Numbered from the stretch's first letter, positions 20,300-30,596 are shown. The stretch: 64,000 nt of DNA from Enterobacter asburiae (GCF_007035645.1 NZ_AP019632.1:930001-994000), one strand, 5' to 3'. Notes: a model not told the origin generated them from the sequence alone. Made by a program: numbers and translations.

Positions 20300-21941
20300 C
20301 GGCGTTTAAGAGCGCCTGAAGCGACGCGCGCGCCACGTCGCTGTCGATGCCCACGCCCCAGCGGCTGCTGCCGTCCTGGAACAGGCAGCGGATGTAGGCC
20401 ACCGAGCGGCTGTCGCTGCGTTCGCCTAACGTATGCTCGTGATAATCCTTAATCACGAACGGGACGTTGACCCAGCGGCTCAAGCCGTGAGCGGCGGCGG
20501 AGAGCAGACCGTTACCCTGACCTTCCAGCTGACGCGTTCCCCCCTGCGTAGCGATGCTTGCCGTCAAACGCAGCTGGCCGTCCTGCTGGCTGTCGCTGCG
20601 GTAGGATTGCAGCGCAAACTGCGGCGTGGCTACCAGGCCGTAGCGGGTGCGGAACAGCTGCCACAGCGCGTTTTGCGTCATCTCTTTCCCGTGGCGATCG
20701 GTTTCCTGCTGCACGTGCTGGCTGAAATCCTGCTGCAGGGCGCGGGGTAATTTCAGACCATGATTCTGTTCGATGAGCCATGCGCTGCCGCTTTTCCCTG
20801 ACTGGCTGTTCACGCGGATCACCGCTTCGTAGGTGCAGCCGATATCCTGCGGATCGACCGGCAGATACGGCATCTCCCAGCGCTCGCCAGGCCTGCGGGC
20901 ATCAAAACCTTTTTTGATCGCGTCCTGGTGCGAGCCGGAGAAAGCGGTATAGGCCAGCCGTCCGGCCCACGGGTGGCGCGGATGCACCGGCAGCTGGTTG
21001 CAGACTTCCACCACTTCCACGATCCGGTTCATATCGCTAAAGTCGAGATTCGGGCTGATGCCCTGGATGTAGAGGTTCATCGCCAGCGTCACCAGGCAGA
21101 CGTTGCCCGTGCGCTCGCCGTTACCAAACAGACAGCCCTCCACGCGGTCTGCCCCCGCCATCACGGCCAGCTCGGCGCTGGCGACGCCGGTACCGCGGTC
21201 GTTATGCGGATGCACGCTGATGCAGACATCCCGGCGGCGGCTGAAGTGGCGACAGAAATACTCGATCTGGTCGGCATAGACGTTCGGCGTGCTCACTTCG
21301 ACGGTGGCCGGTAAGTTGATCACCATGGGCCGTTCGTCGCACGGCTGCCAGATCTCCGCCACGGCTTCACAAATCTCCAGCGCAAACTCCGGCTCGGTAA
21401 AGCAGAAGGTCTCCGGGGAATACTCATACTGCCAGCGGGTGTCCGGGTTCTCTTCACACAGCTGACGAATTAGCCGCGTGGATCGCGTCGCCAGCTCAAC
21501 GATTTGCGCTTTTTCCATGCCGAACACCAGGTGGCGGAACAGCGGGGCGGTGGCGTTATACAGATGGACGGTGGCCTGTTTCGCACCGCGCAGGGATTCG
21601 AAAGTGCGATGGATGAGATCTTCCCGCGCCTGGGTTAATACCTGAATCGTGACGTCATCCGGGATGCGGTTCTCTTCAATCAGCTGGCGAACGAAGTTGA
21701 AGTCGGTCTGCGAGGCGGATGGGAAAGCCACCTCAATTTCTTTGAATCCGCAGCCCAGCAGCAGGTCCCAGAACTGCAGCTTGCGGGTGCTGTCCATCGG
21801 CTCGGCAAGGGCCTGGTTGCCGTCGCGCAGGTCGGTGGAGAGCCAACGCGGCGCGCGGGTAATGCGTTGCTCCGGCCAGCGGCGGTCGGGCAGAAAAAGG
21901 GTTGGATAGGGTTGGTACTTGTCGGCGGGTGTGTTCAGCAT
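20286..21941 (-). CDS. leuA: Stand-alone 2-isopropylmalate synthase (LeuA type 2)
   Basis: The 551-residue protein has the HMGL-like barrel with STDLRDGNQAL near residue 37, the HPHNDRGTG metal motif, and a C-terminal regulatory LeuA domain (about 430-551). Its N-terminus (PDRRWPEQ) is of the yeast/actinobacterial IPMS type, unlike the enterobacterial leuABCD enzyme. It would condense acetyl-CoA and 2-oxoisovalerate or a related 2-oxoacid. It stands alone, without leuBCD, and converges with the AraC gene. The start at 21941 follows GGAGCG; the frame is open to 21965. Confidence 0.85.
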   Translation of the reverse strand: MLNTPADKYQPYPTLFLPDRRWPEQRITRAPRWLSTDLRDGNQALAEPMDSTRKLQFWDLLLGCGFKEIEVAFPSASQTDFNFVRQLIEENRIPDDVTIQVLTQAREDLIHRTFESLRGAKQATVHLYNATAPLFRHLVFGMEKAQIVELATRSTRLIRQLCEENPDTRWQYEYSPETFCFTEPEFALEICEAVAEIWQPCDERPMVINLPATVEVSTPNVYADQIEYFCRHFSRRRDVCISVHPHNDRGTGVASAELAVMAGADRVEGCLFGNGERTGNVCLVTLAMNLYIQGISPNLDFSDMNRIVEVVEVCNQLPVHPRHPWAGRLAYTAFSGSHQDAIKKGFDARRPGERWEMPYLPVDPQDIGCTYEAVIRVNSQSGKSGSAWLIEQNHGLKLPRALQQDFSQHVQQETDRHGKEMTQNALWQLFRTRYGLVATPQFALQSYRSDSQQDGQLRLTASIATQGGTRQLEGQGNGLLSAAAHGLSRWVNVPFVIKDYHEHTLGERSDSRSVAYIRCLFQDGSSRWGVGIDSDVARASLQALLNAVSRS

Positions 21942-22044
21942 GATGCGCTCCTGTTGTCTTTTCACTATCGTGAATTGATTTCAGGAGCGCTGCTTTATCG
22001 AAACTGTCAATCGCTGTCGCGTTCTGGACACGGTGCGGTTTTTT

Positions 22045-22110
22045 GCCGGATGGCGGCTACGCCTTATCCGGCCTACGTTCGTAGGCCCGGTAAGCGAAGC
22101 GCCACCGGGC
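22045..22110. repeat. BIME with two inverted REP units
   Basis: REP 1 GCCGGAT...TTATCCGGC (22045-22072) and REP 2 GCCCGGTAAG...CACCGGGC (22085-22110) are joined by TACGTTCGTA. They lie between the leuA start and the emrB end, a usual place for extragenic palindromes. Confidence 0.85.
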
Positions 22111-22123
22111 AACTGTCACAGGA

Positions 22124-23671
22124 CTAGTGCGCGCCACCGCCGCCGCTACCGGCGCCAAACGGTGGTTTAGCAAACCACACCAGTCCCAGCAGGACGATAA
22201 AGATCCCCGCCGATATCCAGAAAATCTCGTTGGCGGAGATAATCAGACCCTGATTGGTGATCTGCTGGGCGATCCAGCCGGACGCCTGCTGTTCCGTCAT
22301 ACCCATTCCCTGCAGCTGGTTGTACATCTGCTGAGAGTTCGGGTTGAACGGGTTCACCGCTTCGGTCAGCTGGGCATGGTGCATCGATTCACGGTTCGTC
22401 CACAGGGTGGTGGTGATCGACGTACCTATCGAGCCCGCCAGCGTTCGCGTAAAGTTCGACAGGCTCGATGCGGCCGCCATGCGCTCAGGCGGTAAACCGG
22501 AAAGCGTGATGGTGGTCAGTGGCATAAAGAAGCACGCCACGGCAAAGCCCTGAATAAACTGCGGCCACGCGGACGCGCCAAAGTCCATTCCCGGTTCGAA
22601 CGTATACGCGCGCCAGTAGAAGCACACGGCGTACATGATAAAGCTGAACGTCACCAGCCGGCGCATGTCGAGCTTGTGGGCGAAGCGGCCAATAATCGGC
22701 GACAGCAGAACCGGAATCAATCCAACCGGCGCCGAGGCTAAACCTGCCCAGGTTGCGGTGTAGCCGTATACCTCCTGCAACAGCTGCGGCAGCAGTACAA
22801 TCGCGCCGAAGTAGAGCATGTAGGCGAGGCTGATACACAGACAGCCTATGGTGAAGTTTCGCGACTTAAACAGCGACAGGTCGACTATCGGGTTATCGTC
22901 CGTCAGCTCCCAGACAATCAGGAAGCTCAGCGACACCACCGCGACAATCGTCAGGATGATGATCTCCCTGGAGTTGAACCAGTCCAGCTCTTTGCCCTGG
23001 TCGAGCATGACCTGCAGGCTACCGATGCCGACAACCAGCAGTGCCAGACCAATGGCGTCGATACGCCGCTGTTCCGTACGGGTTTCTCTGCCGCGCAGCG
23101 ACTGGAGCGTCAGCATTACCACGAGGGCGCCAATCGGTACGTTGATGAAGAAGATCCAGCCCCAGTGATAGTTGTCGCTGATATAGCCGCCTAAGATAGG
23201 CCCGCAAATCGGCGCGACAATCACGGTCATTGACCACAGCGCCAGCGCAATCGAGCGTTTGGCTGGCGGGTAGTTGTTCAGCAGTAAGCTCTGCGACAGC
23301 GGGATCAGCGGCCCGGCGACAATCCCCTGAATGACGCGGAAGAAAATCAGCATCGTCAGGCTGCTGGACATGCCGCACGCCCAGGAGGCAAGAACGAACA
23401 ATACCGTTGACCAGAGGAACAGCTTCACTTCACCGACGCGCTTTGCCAGCCAGCCGGTAATCGGAATGGAGATGGCGTTTGCCACCCCAAACGAGGTAAT
23501 GACCCAGGTCCCCTGGCTCAGCGACGAGCCAAGGTTACCGGCGATGGTCGGGATCGCTACGTTTGCGATGGTGGAGTCCAGCACCTGCATGAATGTCGCC
23601 AGCGACAGCGCGATGGTCATAATGACCAGCTGCGCGCCTTCCAGCGGTTTTTGCGGCTTTTGCTGTTGCAT
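22124..23671 (-). CDS. emrB: Multidrug efflux MFS transporter EmrB
   Basis: The 515-residue DHA2 transporter has 14 hydrophobic helices and the motifs VLDSTIANVAIPTI and WGWIFFINVPIG. With EmrA and TolC it exports hydrophobic compounds such as uncouplers and nalidixic acid across both membranes. The start MQQQKP at 23671 matches E. coli; an ATG three codons earlier is also in frame. The glycine-rich end GAGSGGGGAH is typical. It lies 16 bp after emrA. Confidence 0.96.
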   Translation of the reverse strand: MQQQKPQKPLEGAQLVIMTIALSLATFMQVLDSTIANVAIPTIAGNLGSSLSQGTWVITSFGVANAISIPITGWLAKRVGEVKLFLWSTVLFVLASWACGMSSSLTMLIFFRVIQGIVAGPLIPLSQSLLLNNYPPAKRSIALALWSMTVIVAPICGPILGGYISDNYHWGWIFFINVPIGALVVMLTLQSLRGRETRTEQRRIDAIGLALLVVGIGSLQVMLDQGKELDWFNSREIIILTIVAVVSLSFLIVWELTDDNPIVDLSLFKSRNFTIGCLCISLAYMLYFGAIVLLPQLLQEVYGYTATWAGLASAPVGLIPVLLSPIIGRFAHKLDMRRLVTFSFIMYAVCFYWRAYTFEPGMDFGASAWPQFIQGFAVACFFMPLTTITLSGLPPERMAAASSLSNFTRTLAGSIGTSITTTLWTNRESMHHAQLTEAVNPFNPNSQQMYNQLQGMGMTEQQASGWIAQQITNQGLIISANEIFWISAGIFIVLLGLVWFAKPPFGAGSGGGGAH

Positions 23672-23687
23672 AACGCTCACCTTCGGA

Positions 23688-24860
23688 TTAACCGGCGTTT
23701 GCCTTCACGATGTCATCGATCAGCTTGTTGACCGGATCGAGGCTAATTTCACGGGCGTTACTTTCATAAGCCGGGCTGCTGCGCACCTGGCTTGCCAGGA
23801 TCTGACCGTCGCGGTTGGCGGTGTCGACCGTTACCAGCGTAGAGAGGCCGATACGCAGCGGGTGATCCGCCAGCTGTTTGGCATCCAGCTCAATACGCAC
23901 GGGCAGACGCTGAACCACTTTGATCCAGTTACCGGTGGCGTTTTGCGCAGGCAGCAGGGAGAAGGCGCTGCCGGTCCCCATGTCCAGGCCGACCACTTTA
24001 CCGGTGTACTTCACGTCATCGCCATAGATGTCGCTGACAACCGTCGCGCTCTGGCCGATACGCATATGGGCAAGCTGCGTCTCTTTAAAGTTGGCGTCTA
24101 CCCACAGATTGTCTGCCGGCACGACCGCCATCAGCGGCGTGGTTGGGCTAATCTGCGCCCCTGGCTGGACGGAACGACGGGAGACATAGCCGGTCATCGG
24201 GCTGACGATTTTGGTACGCTGCAGGGCAAGCCACGCGTTGCGCACTTCGGTCGCCGCCTGCTGTACGGCAGGCTGGTTTTCCAGGCTGGTGCCCAGCACC
24301 ATCGCCTGGTTGGCGTTGTACTGCTGAATGGCCACATCCAGCTGTGCCTGAGCGCTGGCAACGGCATCGCGGGCGTGCTGCAGCTCTTCACGGCCAATCA
24401 GGTTAGCCGTGCCGAGCGGTACGCGGCGGTTCAGGTCGCTCTGCGCCTGCGCCAGCGCCGTTTTCTGCACGTCGATGTTGGCCTGCAGCTGTTTGCTGTT
24501 GATCATCAGCTGGCGGGTCTGACGGACGCTGGAGGCCAGCGCGGTCTGTGCTTTTTCAAACGCCTGCTGGGCGTCGGTTGGATCGAGGGTCACCAACACA
24601 TCGCCTTTTTGCACAAAGTCGGTATTGTCAGCCCAGACTTTCGTCACGCTGCCCGACACCTGCGCCATAATTTGTACCTGGTTCCCTGCCACGTACGCGT
24701 CGTCAGTCTCTTCAGCATGACGCAGTACTAAAAACCAATAGATCCCATATGCCACGGCAATAATGATAAAGAGCAAGGTCAACAGAAGAAGGGCGCTCTT
24801 ACGTTTGCCTTTCTTGTTGGCCGGTTGCTGCGGGGTAGTGCTCTCCGCATTTGCGCTCAT
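23688..24860 (-). CDS. emrA: Multidrug efflux membrane fusion protein EmrA
   Basis: The 390-residue HlyD-type adaptor has one N-terminal membrane helix (about residues 25-47), a lipoyl domain (VSGSVTKVWADN), a long coiled-coil hairpin (about 95-200) and a beta-barrel domain. It links EmrB to TolC. The start at 24860 gives the E. coli length. A hairpin (24918-24943) separates it from emrR. Confidence 0.95.
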   Translation of the reverse strand: MSANAESTTPQQPANKKGKRKSALLLLTLLFIIIAVAYGIYWFLVLRHAEETDDAYVAGNQVQIMAQVSGSVTKVWADNTDFVQKGDVLVTLDPTDAQQAFEKAQTALASSVRQTRQLMINSKQLQANIDVQKTALAQAQSDLNRRVPLGTANLIGREELQHARDAVASAQAQLDVAIQQYNANQAMVLGTSLENQPAVQQAATEVRNAWLALQRTKIVSPMTGYVSRRSVQPGAQISPTTPLMAVVPADNLWVDANFKETQLAHMRIGQSATVVSDIYGDDVKYTGKVVGLDMGTGSAFSLLPAQNATGNWIKVVQRLPVRIELDAKQLADHPLRIGLSTLVTVDTANRDGQILASQVRSSPAYESNAREISLDPVNKLIDDIVKANAG

Positions 24861-24917
24861 TGTTGTTCTCCACGATCTTCTTATTTTCACATCGGCTGAG
24901 CCGACCTGTTGTCAGAA

Positions 24918-24943
24918 AGGCCAGCACTGTGACGTGCTGGCCT
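24918..24943. promoter_or_regulatory. Intercistronic hairpin between emrR and emrA
   Basis: Perfect 10-bp stem AGGCCAGCAC/GTGCTGGCCT with a 6-base loop. On the minus strand it is followed by only TTTCTG, so it may be a leaky terminator that sets the emrR to emrAB ratio, or an mRNA stabiliser. Confidence 0.6.
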
Positions 24944-24986
24944 GTCGGTTTTCTTATGAATCTGGAATGGTGAGCGTGTCGTCGCG

Positions 24987-25517
24987 TTAGCGCAGCGCCT
25001 CAAGAACGGCGCCGTCTTCATCCATCTGGTCCAGACGGGTGAGCAGCTTGCGAGTGATGTGCTCAAGCTGGTCGCGCTCGGCGGTGCTGAGGACAGACCA
25101 GAGTTTGTGCAGGCAATTGTGCTGAGGTGGCAGCACCTCGCGCAGGAACTGGTGACCTTTATCGGTCAGTTGCAGATGCAGGCAGCGGCGATCGTTGTCG
25201 CTTTCACGGCGCTCAATCCAGCCGCGCTTTTCGAGTTCATCGGCAATTCGGGTCGCATTGGTACGGGAGGAGCCCAGCGCGCAGCTCAGTTCGGAAGGCT
25301 GAATGCTGTGATTTTCCTGAGACTCCAGCGTAATCAACGCCATAAACAACGTCTCGTTAATCCCTTGAGCTTTCAGCATTTTATTACGGTTTTCCAGTAG
25401 CTTACCCTGCATGTGCATGCACAGGCGAGTCAGCAGGATTTCCTGATACGGGAAGTCCTCATGGCGACTGGCGCGGAATTTAAGCATTTGTTCAATGGGC
25501 GTAAACGAACTATCCAT
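24987..25517 (-). CDS. emrR: MarR-family repressor EmrR (MprA)
   Basis: The 176-residue winged-helix repressor has the MarR core at about 55-140 ([24 protein letters not shown] and [12 protein letters not shown]). It represses emrRAB and is released by efflux substrates. The upstream region 25518-25560 is AT-rich and contains a TAGTAACGATAGTGAC stretch, where its operator and promoter probably lie. Confidence 0.95.
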   Translation of the reverse strand: MDSSFTPIEQMLKFRASRHEDFPYQEILLTRLCMHMQGKLLENRNKMLKAQGINETLFMALITLESQENHSIQPSELSCALGSSRTNATRIADELEKRGWIERRESDNDRRCLHLQLTDKGHQFLREVLPPQHNCLHKLWSVLSTAERDQLEHITRKLLTRLDQMDEDGAVLEALR

Positions 25518-25830
25518 TTGGGCATAACCTCATTAATTACAGCCGATATAGTAACGATAGTGACAAATAATGTAAATGAATTATTTGTGCGGTTATATCC
25601 GCCAAACTTATGTCACCATCAGAAAGCGCCGGGTAAGTCCGTGACCCGGTGAGCACAGAAAGCGTTGGGTGTGAACCCGCTGAAGAGAGGATGTGAGGAC
25701 GGGGGTCTGAACTATTCATGCCGATTGTAAATATGTCACCCACATTAAAATTTCTGGGATAAATGATTACGTTTACATTAACAGAGTGAAGGGCCTCTTA
25801 ACACCCTAAGAGGCCAACTCAATGTAAATG
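25518..25830. other. emrR-ygaY intergenic region with nested inverted repeats
   Basis: This 313-bp stretch holds the emrR promoter at one end and the 3' flank of the MFS gene at the other. A nested inverted repeat is present: inner GGCCTCTTA/TAAGAGGCC (25792-25815, 6-base loop) and outer TTTACATT/AATGTAAA (25772-25828). It could terminate the MFS gene, though no T tract follows. E. coli has ygaZH here; no such ORFs are seen. Confidence 0.6.
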
Positions 25831-27015
25831 TTAGTTAATTGCATCCTGACGGTGATAACCGCGCCACCATACTAGCAGGTTGAGAGTGGCGACGATGGCC
25901 CCGATCGCGCATACCCCCGACCAGCCCGCATGCTGCCACGCCGACGCTGAAATGAGTGAACCCGCCGCGCCGCCGATGAAGTAGCTGGTCATGTATCCGG
26001 CCGTAAGGCGGTTACGCGCCTCTGGCTTCACGCGATAGATGACGGTCTGATTGGTGATGTGAACGCCCTGAACGGTGAGATCGAGCACCAGGATACCGAC
26101 GATCAGCGCCAGCACCGAGATGTGTCCGTACCAGATCGCCGCCCAGGAGAGCAGAAGTAAAACCAGCCCTGCGGAGGTGGTCAGGTGGGATTTGCCCTTG
26201 TCGGCCAGCCCGCCAGCGGGGCGTGCCCCCAGCGCGCCTGCGGCACCGGCCAGGCCGAACAGGCCAATCACCCCTTCGGAATAATTGAACGGCGGCGCGG
26301 CCAGCAGAAACGCCATTGACGTCCAGAGAATGCTGAAGTTAGCGAAGGTGAAACAGCCCAGCAGGGCGCGGGTACGCAGAAGCTTGTCCTGCGTAAACAG
26401 GCTGAAAACGGAGGCCAGCAGCTGAGGATAGTTCAGGTGGTTTTCCTGCTTCACTTTTGGCAGCCCGCGCCACAGCGCCAGCGCCATGACGACCATCAGC
26501 ACGCTCGCCACCCAGTATACGGTGCGCCAGCCGCCGAGGCTTGCCAGCAGCCCTGCAACGGTACGCGCCAGCAAAATCCCCAGCAGCAGGCCGCTCATGA
26601 TGGTGCCCACCACCTTGCCGCGTTTTTCCGGGGAGGCGAGGGTCGCGGCGAGCGGGACCAGGATTTGCGCCACCACGGAGAACAGCCCCGTTAGCGCGGT
26701 ACCGACGATCATCATCGTCAGCGACTGGCTGCTGGCGGTGATCAGCATCCCACCGGCGGCCAGCAGGGTCATGGAGACGATCAGCATTCGGCGTTCAAAC
26801 ATATCGCCGAGCGGCACCAGGAACAGCAGCCCGGCGGCATAGCCCAGCTGTGCAGCGGTGACGATAAAGCCTGCGGAGCTGGCGGAGAGATTGAACGCGC
26901 GGGCGATGGTGTCGAGAAGAGGCTGCGCGTAATAGTTGCTGGCGACCGCCAGACCCGTTGCCACGGACATTAAAAGGATGAGTGCGGGGCTAAGCCCTTG
27001 AGTTGTTTTTGTCAT
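25831..27015 (-). CDS. ygaY: MFS transporter YgaY
   Basis: The 394-residue protein has about 12 hydrophobic helices, the NYYAQPLLDTIARAF start of the family and the GDMFERR loop between helices 2 and 3. It resembles E. coli YgaY, which is interrupted in K-12, whereas here the frame is whole. Substrate is unknown; sugar-efflux or drug export are possible for this branch. In E. coli it lies near ygaZH and emrR. Confidence 0.82.
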   Translation of the reverse strand: MTKTTQGLSPALILLMSVATGLAVASNYYAQPLLDTIARAFNLSASSAGFIVTAAQLGYAAGLLFLVPLGDMFERRMLIVSMTLLAAGGMLITASSQSLTMMIVGTALTGLFSVVAQILVPLAATLASPEKRGKVVGTIMSGLLLGILLARTVAGLLASLGGWRTVYWVASVLMVVMALALWRGLPKVKQENHLNYPQLLASVFSLFTQDKLLRTRALLGCFTFANFSILWTSMAFLLAAPPFNYSEGVIGLFGLAGAAGALGARPAGGLADKGKSHLTTSAGLVLLLLSWAAIWYGHISVLALIVGILVLDLTVQGVHITNQTVIYRVKPEARNRLTAGYMTSYFIGGAAGSLISASAWQHAGWSGVCAIGAIVATLNLLVWWRGYHRQDAIN

Positions 27016-27137
27016 TAGTTTCAGGAATCGTTAGTTGAGTGATTATTTTTCCGGAAACCATAATAGCTAATGATTGTGAAAGTTGGGGGATTGTTGGGTG
27101 ATGTATTGTGCGGTTTAGGGGGATTGTGCGGTTTGAT

Positions 27138-27173
27138 CCCCTCACCCCGGCCCTCTCCCAAGGGGAGAGGGAG
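27138..27173 (-). repeat. Hairpin repeat copy 4 (inverted)
   Basis: CCCTCTCCC/GGGAGAGGG with the tail before the stem (CCCTCACCCCGG), so this copy is in the opposite orientation to the others. It forms an inverted pair with copy 5 at the proX-ygaY junction. Confidence 0.85.
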
Positions 27174-27182
27174 GTCATCGTG

Positions 27183-27217
27183 CCCTCTCCCTCTGGGAGA
27201 GGGTTAGGGTGAGGGGT
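27183..27217 (+). repeat. Hairpin repeat copy 5
   Basis: CCCTCTCCC-TCT-GGGAGAGGG with tail TTAGGGTGAGGGG, 13 bp after the proX 3' end. It forms an inverted pair with copy 4. Confidence 0.85.
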
Positions 27218-27229
27218 AGGGTTTTGTTT

Positions 27230-28225
27230 TTACTTCTGCGCTTCAAGCGCCTCTTTCACCCAGCCGTCAAACTGCTGCTGGTGGGCTTTGATCCAGCCGT
27301 CAACGTGGCCTTTCACATCCGCTTCAGACGATTTGCCCGCATGCATCATTGCGTTCTGGGCATTGATGTCCGCCAGCGGCAGCTTCATCACCGAGAACAG
27401 CTTCGCCGCCGCCGGGTTTTTCTCCGCCCAGGCTTTGTTAGCCACGATATGCATGGTGTTCACCGGGAAGCCGTAGTTCATGCCGTTCGGCAGCTTGGTG
27501 TCGATATCTTTCTGCTCGCCCGGCAGGGAGGAGAACGGCACCTGCAGCCACACCACGTCTTTGCCCGGCTTCAGCACGTCGCTCACCCAGTACGGCGTCC
27601 AGGTGTAGTAGATCACCGGTTTACCCTCTTTGAAGCGGGCAATGGTGTCGGCCATCATCGCTGAATAGTTGCCGTGGCTCACGTCGACCGTTTTCGCCAG
27701 ATCGAACGCTTTGTTCTGGTGGTTAATCACCGCTTCACAGCCCCACCCCGGCGAGCAGCCCATCATGTCGGCCTTGCCGTCACCGTTGGTGTCGAACAGT
27801 TTGGCGATCTTCGGATCTTTCAGCTGTTCAATATTGGTGATGTGGTACTGGTCCGCAGTTTTCTTGTCAATCAGATACCCCTGCGCCGCACCCGTCACGA
27901 AGGTCCCTTCGCGATAGAACTTCTTGTCACCGCCGGCGGCGGCATACATGTCGTCGTGCAGCGGCTGCCAGTTGACGGCGGTAAAGGTGGCGTCACCGGA
28001 GGCAATCGAGGTGTAGCCCACGTTGTAATCTACTTCGCTCGGCGTGTTAACCGTGTAGCCCAGCTTCTCCAGCGCGCGGCTGACGATCAGGGTCTGGAAG
28101 CTCTCTTCCGAAATGGTGCTCTGCACCGGCTGTACGGTAATGCCTTTGCCAGGCAGGTCAGCCGCAAACGCGCTGGTGGAGACAAGGGTGGCAAACGCTG
28201 TGGCAAGAAGTACGTTATGTCGCAT
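27230..28225 (-). CDS. proX: Glycine betaine/proline-binding periplasmic protein ProX
   Basis: The 331-residue protein has a signal peptide (cleavage near [11 protein letters not shown]) and the OpuAC-type fold; aromatic residues such as WTPYW line the betaine pocket. It delivers glycine betaine and proline betaine to ProVW. It is the last gene of proU, 9 bp after proW. Confidence 0.97.
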   Translation of the reverse strand: MRHNVLLATAFATLVSTSAFAADLPGKGITVQPVQSTISEESFQTLIVSRALEKLGYTVNTPSEVDYNVGYTSIASGDATFTAVNWQPLHDDMYAAAGGDKKFYREGTFVTGAAQGYLIDKKTADQYHITNIEQLKDPKIAKLFDTNGDGKADMMGCSPGWGCEAVINHQNKAFDLAKTVDVSHGNYSAMMADTIARFKEGKPVIYYTWTPYWVSDVLKPGKDVVWLQVPFSSLPGEQKDIDTKLPNGMNYGFPVNTMHIVANKAWAEKNPAAAKLFSVMKLPLADINAQNAMMHAGKSSEADVKGHVDGWIKAHQQQFDGWVKEALEAQK

Positions 28226-28234
28226 CGTTGTTCC

Positions 28235-29305
28235 TTATTTTGATTTCGTGAAAGGGCGGGTGAGTAACCCGACAGGACCGGTCGTATACCAGCGACGGTT
28301 GCCGCGACTGCGTGAATCACGACCGACGGCCTGGGTCAGGCGGTCAAGGATAATGGCGAGGATCACAATGCCGACGCCGCCGACGGTGGCCAGCCCCATA
28401 TCGAGACGGCCAATGCCGCGCAGCACCATCTGACCCAGTCCGCCAACGGCGATCATCGAGGCAATGACTACCATCGACAGGGCCAGCATCAGCGTCTGGT
28501 TAACGCCCGCCATGATGGTCGGCATAGCCAGCGGAAGCTGAACCTTAAACAGCATCTGGCGCGGACTGGCGCCGAACGAGCGTGACGCTTCGATCAGGTC
28601 CGCAGGTACCTGGTTAATCCCCAGAATGGTCAGACGAATAATCGGCGGCAGGGCGAAGATAATGGTCACTACCACCCCCGGCACGTTGCCGATGCCGAAC
28701 AGCATCACGATAGGCACCAGATAGACGAACGCCGGGGTGGTCTGCATCGCATCCAGCAGGGGACGAATTATCTTCGCCGCTCGCGGGCTGCGCGCCAGCC
28801 AGATCCCCATCGGCAGGCCGATGACAATGCAAAAGAGCAGGGCGGTCAGCACCAGCGCCAGGGTGATCATCGCCTGCGACCACGCGCCAATCGCGCCGAT
28901 AGCGATCAGAGAGATCAGCGTGGCGAGCCCCATGCCCGCGCTACCGAACTGCCAGGCGATCAGGGAGAACAGGATAATCGCCACCGGCGCCGGCATGCCC
29001 AGCATCAGCTGCTGGAAGCCGTTCAGGATGTAATCCACCGGGACGCGGATCCCCTGGAAGACCGGACGGAAGTGGGTGACCACCCAGTCGATCCCTTCCG
29101 TAACCCAGCTGTCCAGCGGGATCAGCGTTTTATGGAACGGATCCATGATGTTGAAGTGTTCTGGCGCAGGCACGGGTGCGCTGTTGAGCCAGTCTGCCGC
29201 GCCGCCGCCATCGGCAGGAGCGGGCGTGGAACCCCACGCGTCGGTGGATTGTGCAGCGCTGTCCGCTGCCTCAGTGGCGCCCCACGGGTTAGATTGATCG
29301 GTCAT
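28235..29305 (-). CDS. proW: Glycine betaine/proline ABC permease ProW
   Basis: The 356-residue permease has a long N-terminal cytoplasmic region rich in Ala, Ser and Asp (about 1-95), then seven or so membrane helices with the EAA loop [20 protein letters not shown]. Its start overlaps the end of proV by 17 bp. Confidence 0.97.
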   Translation of the reverse strand: MTDQSNPWGATEAADSAAQSTDAWGSTPAPADGGGAADWLNSAPVPAPEHFNIMDPFHKTLIPLDSWVTEGIDWVVTHFRPVFQGIRVPVDYILNGFQQLMLGMPAPVAIILFSLIAWQFGSAGMGLATLISLIAIGAIGAWSQAMITLALVLTALLFCIVIGLPMGIWLARSPRAAKIIRPLLDAMQTTPAFVYLVPIVMLFGIGNVPGVVVTIIFALPPIIRLTILGINQVPADLIEASRSFGASPRQMLFKVQLPLAMPTIMAGVNQTLMLALSMVVIASMIAVGGLGQMVLRGIGRLDMGLATVGGVGIVILAIILDRLTQAVGRDSRSRGNRRWYTTGPVGLLTRPFTKSK

Positions 29306-30500
29306 TGTTTGCCCCCTCGCGATCTAAAGCCTGCAGCAGCATCCTTTTTGAGATGATGCCGACGTACTGTTGTTCCTCACCCACGACCGGCACGGCGCAC
29401 GGCGCCTGGCCCACGTGAGAAAGCAACTCGCTGAGCGGCGTTTCGGCGTCCACGGCAAGCGGAGCGTCAATTAACGCCGTATCGATTCCCTGGTTCTCAG
29501 TGAGAGCCGTTTTCAGGGAGTCGATGGAGACAATGCCAACAAATTTATTGCCGCGTTCAACCAGATAGCCGTATTCACGGTCTTCATCCTGCAGCAGCTT
29601 CAGCGCCGAGCGCGGGCCGAAGCCTGGCGTTTTACGGATAATGCCGTTTGGCGTTCGGCGGGCAATATCTTTGGCGCTAAAGACCTGGCTAATATCCACG
29701 CCGCGGAAGAAGGTGCGGACATAATCGTTCGCCGGATTATTGAGAATTTCATCCGGCGTGCCGACCTGCACCACTTCACCGTTTTGCATAATGGCAATGC
29801 GGTCGCCAATACGCATGGCTTCATCCAGATCGTGGGAAATAAAGACAATCGTTCGCTGATGTTTAGCCTGTAATTTTACCAGCTCATCCTGCATCTCGGT
29901 GCGAATTAACGGATCGAGGGCGGAGAAGGCTTCATCCATTAATAATATGTCTGGATTAATGGCTAATGCACGGGCTAATCCCACGCGCTGACGCATACCG
30001 CCGGAAAGTTCATCCGGGTACGCATGCGCATAATTTTCCAGCCCGACCTGACGCAGCGCATCAAGGGCTTTTTCCTGACGTTCCTGAGCCGGCGTGCCGG
30101 CTAATTCCATGCCGAAAGCGGTATTATCCAGCACAGTCATGTGCGGCATCAGCGCGAATGACTGGAACACCATTGCGATCTTCTTTCTGCGCACCTCGCG
30201 AAGCTCTGCGTCTGATATTCTGGCGATATCCACGCCGTCAATCAGCACCTGCCCGCGGGTGGGTTCAATCAGGCGATTGAGAAGGCGAACCATAGTGGAT
30301 TTACCCGAACCGGATAATCCCATGATGACAAAAATCTCGCCTTCTTCAATGGCCAGACTGGCGTCTTTAACGCCAAGCGATAGCCCGGTTTTTTCCAGAA
30401 TTTGCTCTTTCGTAAGGCCTTTCTCAATATATTTGAATGCGCGCTGCGGGTGCTCGCCAAATACTTTATAAAGATTTTTCACTTCTAATTTAATTGCCAT
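29289..30500 (-). CDS. proV: Glycine betaine/proline ABC ATPase ProV
   Basis: The 403-residue ATPase has Walker [10 protein letters not shown] (near 61-69), signature LSGGMRQRV, Walker [13 protein letters not shown] and two C-terminal CBS domains (about 285-395) that sense ionic strength. It is the first gene of the osmotically induced proU operon. In E. coli the early proV coding region holds an H-NS silencing element; the AT-rich flank here fits, but the element itself was not delimited. Confidence 0.97.
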   Translation of the reverse strand: MAIKLEVKNLYKVFGEHPQRAFKYIEKGLTKEQILEKTGLSLGVKDASLAIEEGEIFVIMGLSGSGKSTMVRLLNRLIEPTRGQVLIDGVDIARISDAELREVRRKKIAMVFQSFALMPHMTVLDNTAFGMELAGTPAQERQEKALDALRQVGLENYAHAYPDELSGGMRQRVGLARALAINPDILLMDEAFSALDPLIRTEMQDELVKLQAKHQRTIVFISHDLDEAMRIGDRIAIMQNGEVVQVGTPDEILNNPANDYVRTFFRGVDISQVFSAKDIARRTPNGIIRKTPGFGPRSALKLLQDEDREYGYLVERGNKFVGIVSIDSLKTALTENQGIDTALIDAPLAVDAETPLSELLSHVGQAPCAVPVVGEEQQYVGIISKRMLLQALDREGANNDRSI

Positions 30501-30568
30501 GCAATAGAGAGTGTCCTGTTATTTGTTTATGCCGATATGATTACCATGGTAAATTGTTAACGGGCATA

Positions 30569-30596
30569 ACCCTAACATACTGAGAATCTGAGGCAA
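30569..30596 (-). promoter_or_regulatory. proU P2 promoter
   Basis: On the minus strand, TTGCCT (30591-30596) and TAGGGT (30569-30574) are spaced 16 bp and sit about 70 bp before the proV start. The element and its surroundings (CAGATTCTCAGTATGT) match the E. coli proU P2 promoter, which is osmotically controlled through H-NS. The gap further upstream (30601-30713) is AT-rich with no other clear site. Confidence 0.8.

Noticed and set aside
23331..24731. 466-codon ORF opposite emrB and emrA
   Set aside because: Crosses two well-supported genes and shows no family features.
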